Source: Hofstenia miamia (taxonomy: Eukaryota; Xenacoelomorpha; Acoela). Taken from it: a stretch of 64,000 bases of DNA. Positions 58,060 to 64,000 of the stretch are shown here, piece after piece (position 1 is the stretch's first letter; the number at the start of each line of letters is the position of its first letter). The stretch is from the NCBI GenBank assembly GCA_004352715.1, contig SCFE01000002.1, forward strand, positions 126,946 to 190,945. The letters run 5' to 3'. A program made the translations under genes and the position numbers. Below the pieces are notes generated by a model. The model was not told the origin of the DNA. It did no database searches and saw only the letters and a list, made by a program, of their open reading frames with translations.

Positions 58060-58608
58060 CTAACACCTCCAAGTATCTCTTATGCTTCTTACAACTACCG
58101 GGACTACTTTAGCCTTCTTCAATTTCCACAGCCTTTCTATTTCCTCTGCTAACGCCATGTACTTGTCTATTTTCTCTTTCTCCTTGCTTTCTACATTCCT
58201 GCCCTTTGGTACTGCTATGTCTATCACTGTTCCCAATCTTTTCTCTTTGTCTACTACTACTATGTCTGGCCTCCGTGCTTCTATCACCTTGCTTGTCGGT
58301 ATGTTGAAGTCCCACAGTATCTTAACCTTCTCATTTTCTGTGACGCCCTGTGGCTTGTGCTCATACCACTTATCTCCTGCTTTTAACCCATGCTGCCTGC
58401 TCAAGCTCCAGTGTACTATTCGTCCTACCTTGTCATGCCTGAACCTATACTCATTCTGCGCCAACTTCTCACATCCTGCTATCAGATGATCTACTGTCTC
58501 ACACTCTTTCTTACATAGCCTACACTTATCACTTACTTCCACTCTTCTGTCTATATGCTTCTTCACCCAGTTTGTTCTTATCGCGTGCTCCTGTGCTGCC
58601 ATTATCAA
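58060..58608 (-). pseudogene. Zinc knuckle and RLE endonuclease of LINE copy B
   Basis: Residues near 29-46 form a knuckle C-x2-C-x8-H-x4-C. FRHDKV is the R/KHD motif. RRPDIVVVDKEKRLGTVIDIAVP carries the Pro-Asp...Asp of the restriction-like endonuclease core, and lysines follow in KEKEKIDKY. The order knuckle, R/KHD, PD...D is diagnostic of R2/R4/NeSL/HERO-type LINEs and absent from APE LINEs. The 172-codon frame at 59047-58529 holds the preceding linker in another frame. Confidence 0.75.
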
Positions 58609-59047
58609 TGCTTCCTGTTTGTCTTTTAAGTCCTGCTTTCTTTAACCACTTGTTGCTCTCTTCTCTGTCACACTTTTCTGTGTTCCTCCAGTATTCTCCA
58701 TGCATTGCCTTCTGCCTATATCTTGTTTGTCTCTCTGATTCCATCCTACTCTGGTATACCTTCTTTCCTTCACTGTCAGCTCTTATCTTGCTTAACTCCT
58801 TAGTGACCTCCAGTAGTGACCACTTAGGTTGCTTTTCTACATATTCCTTTAGCCCTAGTGTTTCTGCTTCTACAGTTTCCTCTACACTTAGTAGTCCTTT
58901 ACCTCCCTTATGCCTTGCCATGTACAGCCTATCTACATCTCCATTTAAGTTAAAAGCTCTTTCTGCTGCAAGTATCTTCCTTGTCTCCCTGTCTAGCTCC
59001 CTACGTTCATTCTTGTTCCACCTAACTATTCCTGCCGAATATCTCAA
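58529..59047 (-). pseudogene. Post-RT linker of LINE copy B
   Basis: Contains NKNERRELDRETRKIL, DVDRLYMARHKGGKGLLSVEE and YWRNTEKCDREESNKWLKKAGLK; the GGKGL.S.E wording is typical of the RLE LINE linker. It passes into the endonuclease frame only by a shift near cagGaagcattg, at the same site as in copy A. Confidence 0.7.
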
Positions 59048-59063
59048 TACTGGTATTGCCCAT

Positions 59064-59064
<1 letters not shown>

Positions 59065-59105
<41 letters not shown>
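59065..59105. repeat. (ATT)n tract at 5' junction of LINE copy B
   Basis: About 13 uninterrupted units directly abutting the truncated element. Confidence 0.95.
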
Positions 59106-59106
<1 letters not shown>

Positions 59107-59978
59107 AAATATTTCTTATTTACCTCGTATTTAAGGTTTACGCTCATCAAAACACTTAATACTTTTGAAATACACCACTAAGACAAACTATATTCATCAT
59201 AAATATACTAATTTGTTAAGACGCACATAGTCAAGAAATCACTACAAAAATTTTATTGAAATTACTTTGTCAATTTTTATCAATTTGAAAACAGCAACAC
59301 ATTGTTTGATGATACGAGACCCACAACACAGACCATTTACACCATATAGCATGGTGTATCTGAAAGCATACATTTTAGAAAAATATATAATGTTTAACCT
59401 TTCCGAAAAAGTGATAATTTTAGCTATGAAACGTTTCTTAGAAAAGAATATGTGTTCATTAACCATTTGAACTTTATTGCCAGAAGATATCATCCATGAC
59501 TACATTTATCAATCATGTCTCGGCCATCACTATTACTCCAATATAATTCTGGCATTTGAAAAACTACACAGCACCTGATATATTTCTTAACCATTTTAAT
59601 AACTTTAATAAAAACATTCAAACGATATATTTATTAAATCTTAATTATTGATAGTAACAGTTTGTGTACGTAATCTTCCTTGGTATTTAGACTTTGTTGA
59701 AACAAAGGGGGTACAACTCAAGTTTTAATTAATATTTTATTAATATTATTGATGAGAGGAACATTTATAATCCGGAGCTTATAATAATGCACTGTTGCAC
59801 GTGCTCATATTTGTTTTAACAGAGACATATATAATTATTAAAATACCTTCAATGATTTTAAAATGTATTCTTTTAGATTTTTGCATTATGATTTAGTCCA
59901 CAATCTTTAAAATATTTTGAAATTGTTGAATTAGTTTTATGTTCTTTTGTTCTTTTAATTAATTATTGTCTGCAATAT

Positions 59979-60011
<33 letters not shown>

Positions 60012-60339
60012 GGATTGTTTGCTTAGTAAATTAGTATTCAAAGCTGAAACTGAATCGATCTACTATTCGCTAATTCATGGGTTGTGTCAGTTTTTTAAGT
60101 TAAGTGAATCCCGACCGTTTCGGGCATGATCTCTTAATAGGTCATGGTTCGGCTTACATTATCACAATTAGAAGAAGGATTAGCTTTAGCTGAATCAAGA
60201 AGAATTAAGCAATTTCTTTCATTTAATTTTTGCATTTGCAATCAAATTGGACCAAACACAGAAAATTCATAGCTTAATAACAATGCTGTTTTTAGATCAT
60301 TAATACCTAAGAACTATGAAAGTTCCTATTCTGATCATC
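59106..60339. other. AT-rich spacer
   Basis: Only a (TA)n tract at 59981-60009. The piggyBac relic may extend weakly into 60050-60340, but no motif proves it. Confidence 0.5.
59981..60009. repeat. (TA)n microsatellite
   Basis: About 14 AT units. Confidence 0.95.
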
Positions 60340-61092
60340 ATTGGTAGATTAATGGTAATCGAATTTTGTTATTTTTCGATTTTGTTTCGTTATAATCCAT
60401 AATAATTTGTGGTTTGTTCGTTGTTTCATCGATTTTGTCGTAATCATGCAATCTTGATAATAGTAGAACAAATTTATTTTTTCTCGGCCAATAGCTAAAA
60501 GCAAACTTTGAAGAACCAATAGCTTAATTTTTTGGAGAAGTTCACCAGGTATTTCTTTGCGATTGAGCCTCATGGTACCAAGCAATATAAGATTTTTATT
60601 ATTTAGATTAATTGCCAAATTAGCAGAAGTAAAGTAAGTATCTGTTACGATGTTTCTGCCTCAAATATACATAGCACGTCAGTTCCATCACAATACTATG
60701 GGCCTTCCAGCGATAGCATGTCCATCTGCTCCTCGACCACAATGAAGACCACCATTATAAACATAGAAAGTTTGTTTGCAGACCAGAAGGATCAACTTCA
60801 TCCCATACTTATTAGGCTTTGAAGGCATGTATTGCCTAAAGCATACTTTGCCACAAAATAGGATAAGTTGTTCATCGACACACATAAATACAACAGGACG
60901 ATACTGCTTTCGACAATTACTAATGAAGTAAAGAACCGGATTAGTCCTCATCGATTGATCATCGGAACGTATAAATCGGCGTAATTCTTCCAATAGATAT
61001 AGAATACCAATAACTGCTTCAAATTCTTCAAAAGTAGTCATTTTCCAATCAGTATTCGAGTGTGTATGCAAATGTATTAGTACAACTGACAA
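60340..61092 (-). pseudogene. piggyBac-type transposase relic
   Basis: Minus strand in order: VFMCVDEQLILF with CFRQYMPSKPNKYGMKL (first catalytic Asp block; usual form DEqlv.frGr..frqYip.KP.kyGiK), TFYVYNGGLHCG, RNIVTDTYFTSANLA (second catalytic Asp), LLGTMRLNRKEIP (usual form vGT.r.nkreiP), KNKFVLLLSR and PQIIMDYNETKS (usual form P..v.dYN..k). Stops and frameshifts separate the blocks. No TTAA-bounded ends were identified. Probably unable to make an enzyme. Confidence 0.8.
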
Positions 61093-62654
61093 TAGATCTC
61101 ATTATATCTTTTGCTATCAAGCAATGAAATGATATAATTTTTTGCTCATTTTGAATATTGTGGCCTTTCACCACCAACCTCTTCCGTGATGGTCTTCCAA
61201 AACCACTCTACTTGATCTCCAACAATAATGTTCATCATTCAATATACATACTGAAACATGTGTTATAAAATAAGTTAATGAATTACACATATGCCCATAT
61301 GACAAATTAATTATTGAATTAAATTCTCATTGGATACAAAAAAATGTCTTACACAAATTGTCTATTGCTGTGATACTGGTACTTAATTTAGTACAATACA
61401 GTTAGCATATTGTATTTACTATTCCTGCTGCATAATAATTTTGCACAATAAATATAAATATAAATATCAATTTACATCCAAATAAAGAACATAATAACGC
61501 TCTTAGATTCTACCATGGAGTTCTGTTATATTATAGAAAAACTCCATGATTCTACATGCCAAATATTTTTTACCGTGTGTTTGTGAGAAATTATTCATTT
61601 GGGGATGCGCAGGGTCTCTCGGACTCAGGTTATGCATTACATGGTTAAACATTAAAACACGAGAAAATATAGATCCTACGAACAATTAAAGGATTAGTTC
61701 CAAATTCAATTATAGGAATTTTGCTTGTTGATTTTACCTGTCACTAAGAATTCAGAACAGTTATGCATTAAATATGCATTGTGACACGAGGAAATTTACA
61801 CAGATTTAACTTGGTGCCTATATTGTCGTATTCACTGACTGAAACACTGCCTTCATTGGCACATTTTTATCTTTTCATCTCTTATTGCGAGGTAAGAATC
61901 GTGCCTCAACTGTTGCATATTCTTAGTTAACTGATTCAGAGAGGGTGTCCCTTTCACATATTTCAGACTAATATGGCGACTCAGAGAAATGCCAACACAA
62001 AACTTTATACACACATACATAGTTAATCACAATTATTTTCACTAATGAAATGAGTAACCCCGATTTTATGCAAGATTTTATATACACCTGGTGTCATCTG
62101 ATACAAAAGTTGTCTTTATGTATAATAAAATTTTATACCGGTACTAGGAAATCTTGGATAATATATAACTTACTAATTGAAAATTTCTAGAGAACAAACA
62201 CCATGCTTAATTTCATTAGTGAATTCTGTCAAAAATGTTTTGAGGTTAGAATTCAATCAGGGGCGAAAGAACAATATTATTATTGGAGGAGCTAAACTGA
62301 CGTCCTTGCTATATAAAGCTTAAATTTCTTAAATTTTAAACGATTTAATGCAAAAATAAATGCCACGTGGGACAATTACTAGGGGAGACTCCAGCCCTTC
62401 CAACAACCCCTGTTCCTTAGCCTTTTGAATTCAATGTTGTAACCAAAAAACATGTATAGATTGTTTATGTATTAGGCTCGGTTTCCCTGTATTGCAATTA
62501 CAATGACATTGTCTAACCATATCATTATGCGCCGATACTTTCACATGTAACCAATACACTGCTCAGCAAAATTCATTTCAACACCTTAATACTAGTGCAA
62601 AATATAAGGATTTTCTTAGTTTTTTAGTTTTGTGTAAAAATGACGCAAATTGTC

Positions 62655-62688
<34 letters not shown>

Positions 62689-63323
62689 CTATATATATAT
62701 ATAGTTATTTATGATTACCTATAGTTTTGTTATTCAATCTCAAAAAAGTTTGTACTTTATATTGTTGTTTAGAAAATCTTCATATATCACGAATACAAAC
62801 AATAAGACTAATAGTGGTTTGCTCCGTTTGCTTAGCTCTGGGATTTCTCTCTTATGGCAAAGAAACATTAACGACATCTTTGGTAACATTTTTCGGCCCA
62901 ATCATTTTGCTGCTTATCAAAAGTCTGGTATTATTAATATCATGAGATCCTTTGCAAACATACTCAAACTTCTTACTTCAGTTCGAAATAGTCCACTTAG
63001 CATATCACCATGAACTTTTTATTTGACTTACAACAAAAACTAGCCATTTAATTTTGGGTGATTTTTTATGATACAGTGCTTAATATGTAACAAAAAATAT
63101 CGATGCCTATATAACAGTATTTTTAGCCAAATAATGTTTGCAATACTTTGAAAAACTATGTTTATTAGGTTTAGCATGACAAACTAGGAAAACCTACTTC
63201 TTTCACTGGACATAGATGTAACGTCAATCCAATTTTAATAAATAAACACATAAGCATTTTGTATTTAACAATAGATACAATATTCGAAATCAATTCTAAA
63301 ACAAAAAAAAATCTTCTTGAAAA
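61093..63323. other. Spacer between piggyBac relic and second C2/EF-hand gene
   Basis: AT-rich; one interrupted (TA)n tract (62656-62702). Short frames only. It should include the 3' UTR of the gene at 63324. Confidence 0.5.
62656..62702. repeat. Interrupted (TA)n tract
   Basis: Two TA runs separated by ttgtct. Confidence 0.9.
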
Positions 63324-64000
63324 CTAACGTAGTGTAACTGATCGTTGTCTTTCTTTTCCTAAAACAGAATCAAGCATTTCCGCTAGTTCGTTCTGGTCAA
63401 TAACTCCGTCTTTATTCTTGTCATAAGTTTCAAATTTTTCTTCAACAATAGTTGAAAACCTACGCTTAAGGTCCTTTGGAATTGAATTTATAAGAACATT
63501 GAATTCCGATTTAGAAATTCCTTTTTGGTTATCCATGAGTTCAACATCAGCAGCAAGCTTTTCTAATAATGATCGATCCATAGCTTTCATCCTTTCTTCT
63601 ACTTGGACAAAGTACGACTGTTTCAAACGCTGAAATTCATCTCGAACGGCCGACAATTTTATGTTTTCTTCTCTCATCTTAATAAAAACTTCTTTGTACT
63701 TAGCCATTTGCTTCTTAAGTTCTTCAATCTCAAATTCCAAATGGTTCTTTTCGACTTGTAGATCACCCTTATCACTCTCCAAGCGTTCATATTGGCAACT
63801 TATATCTTCTTTCTCATTTTCTTTATCCTCTATTTCTTTTTGGAGCTTTCTTAATTTTTTCTCCATTGTGGTAACGAGTTCCAATTCTTGACTATATTGT
63901 GCAGCAATTTTCATATTTTGTTCAGTTATGTCAATTATCTGTTTCAAAGTGCTATTATTGCTTTCTGATAGTTTCGCATTTTCATCTGTCATTTTTAGAA
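63324..64000 (-). CDS. Second C2/coiled-coil/EF-hand paralogue, C-terminal part
   Basis: Open to the window edge. The frame continues upstream of the apparent Met at 63992 (codons CTA AAA precede it), so that Met is internal and the true start lies outside. The visible 225 residues align without large gaps to residues about 415-635 of the 52266-54173 protein, roughly three-quarters identical by eye. The block SYFVQVEE...AMD.SLLEKLAADVELMDN and ISKSEFNVLINS is nearly invariant. The canonical EF-hand is DKNKDGVIDQNE; the degenerate one is DNQKGISKSEF. The last residues after the EF-hand (GKERQRSVTLR) differ from the paralogue but keep a short basic Ser/Thr tail. Whether it has the C2 domain cannot be seen. 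Same strand and head-to-tail with its partner, so a local duplication. Confidence 0.88.
   Translation of the reverse strand, partial: LKMTDENAKLSESNNSTLKQIIDITEQNMKIAAQYSQELELVTTMEKKLRKLQKEIEDKENEKEDISCQYERLESDKGDLQVEKNHLEFEIEELKKQMAKYKEVFIKMREENIKLSAVRDEFQRLKQSYFVQVEERMKAMDRSLLEKLAADVELMDNQKGISKSEFNVLINSIPKDLKRRFSTIVEEKFETYDKNKDGVIDQNELAEMLDSVLGKERQRSVTLR

Larger units (their letters stand above)
57963..59064 (-). mobile_element. RLE-type LINE (R2/NeSL/HERO-like), copy B, 5'-truncated
   Basis: Highly similar to copy A (38231-39126) on the opposite strand. It begins abruptly at the point matching copy A 38238 (tacatgggc), directly joined to an (ATT)n tract, as expected from 5' truncation during target-primed reverse transcription. 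It retains parts that copy A lost: the full knuckle CRLCKKECETVDHLIAGC, KWYEHKPQG, and the region after the endonuclease (KYMALAEEIERLWKL, AKVVPVVV). The 3' UTR enters the gap. Confidence 0.8.

Noticed and set aside
62255-62410. Possible hAT MITE with caggggc and cccctg ends
   Set aside because: Ends match over only a few bases and the 8-bp flanks differ.
1-64000. CRISPR array, bacterial operon, integrated virus or rRNA genes
   Set aside because: No regularly spaced short repeats, no bacterial gene organisation, no viral structural or polymerase frames and no rRNA-like conserved stretch were seen.

Overview
The window is nuclear DNA from an AT-rich invertebrate animal. Three things point to this: intron-containing genes, including a class C (GABA-B type) G-protein-coupled receptor split by a 14.1-kb intron; AATAAA-type signals; and a dense layer of animal-type transposable elements (APE-type LINEs, an R2/NeSL/HERO-like LINE, and hAT, piggyBac and mariner-like DNA elements). 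No species is assigned. The very low GC of exons and spacers and the many (TA)n and (ATT)n tracts would suit a cnidarian, flatworm or similar genome, but that is only a guess. There is no bacterial, organellar or CRISPR content.

Host genes. (1) 5492-6503 (+): the last exon of an unrecognised protein, ending tail-to-tail 249 bp from the receptor. (2) 23034-22713 joined to 8578-6753 (-): a GABA-B-receptor-like protein of 715 residues. I reconstructed it from two exons whose splice sites, phases and homology fit exactly. It has a signal peptide, a Venus-flytrap domain, seven membrane spans and almost no cytoplasmic tail. (3) 54173-52266 (-): an intronless 635-residue protein with an N-terminal C2 domain, a very long coiled coil and a C-terminal EF-hand pair. 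(4) 64000-63324 (-): a close tandem paralogue of (3), cut by the window edge. A weak two-exon candidate lies at 44414-44081 (-).

Mobile DNA. Most of 24.3-51.3 kb and 57.9-61.1 kb is decayed transposons: a PHD-finger LINE at 24.3-26.7 kb; a hAT-like element at 26.9-29.3 kb; RT fragments at 16.7, 32.7, 39.2, 41.9 and 49.8 kb; an APE+RT LINE at 34.3-37.1 kb carrying a small piggyBac MITE; two copies of an RLE-type LINE at 37.1-39.1 and 58.0-59.1 kb, both set in (ATT)n tracts; a mariner-like element with plant-Stowaway-like termini at 46.8-48.8 kb; hAT-type MITEs at 4.2 and 39.9 kb; and a piggyBac transposase relic at 60.3-61.1 kb.

Assembly quality. Long N gaps nearly all start or end in (TA)n; three are exactly 1000 N. 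Eight single-N joins and one 20-N join mostly sit next to sequence present twice with few or no differences, so they look like unmerged allelic or overlapping contigs. These joins distort gene 5492-6503, the 24-kb LINE, the 34-37-kb LINE and the mariner-like transposase. Reading frames that run through N are not genes.
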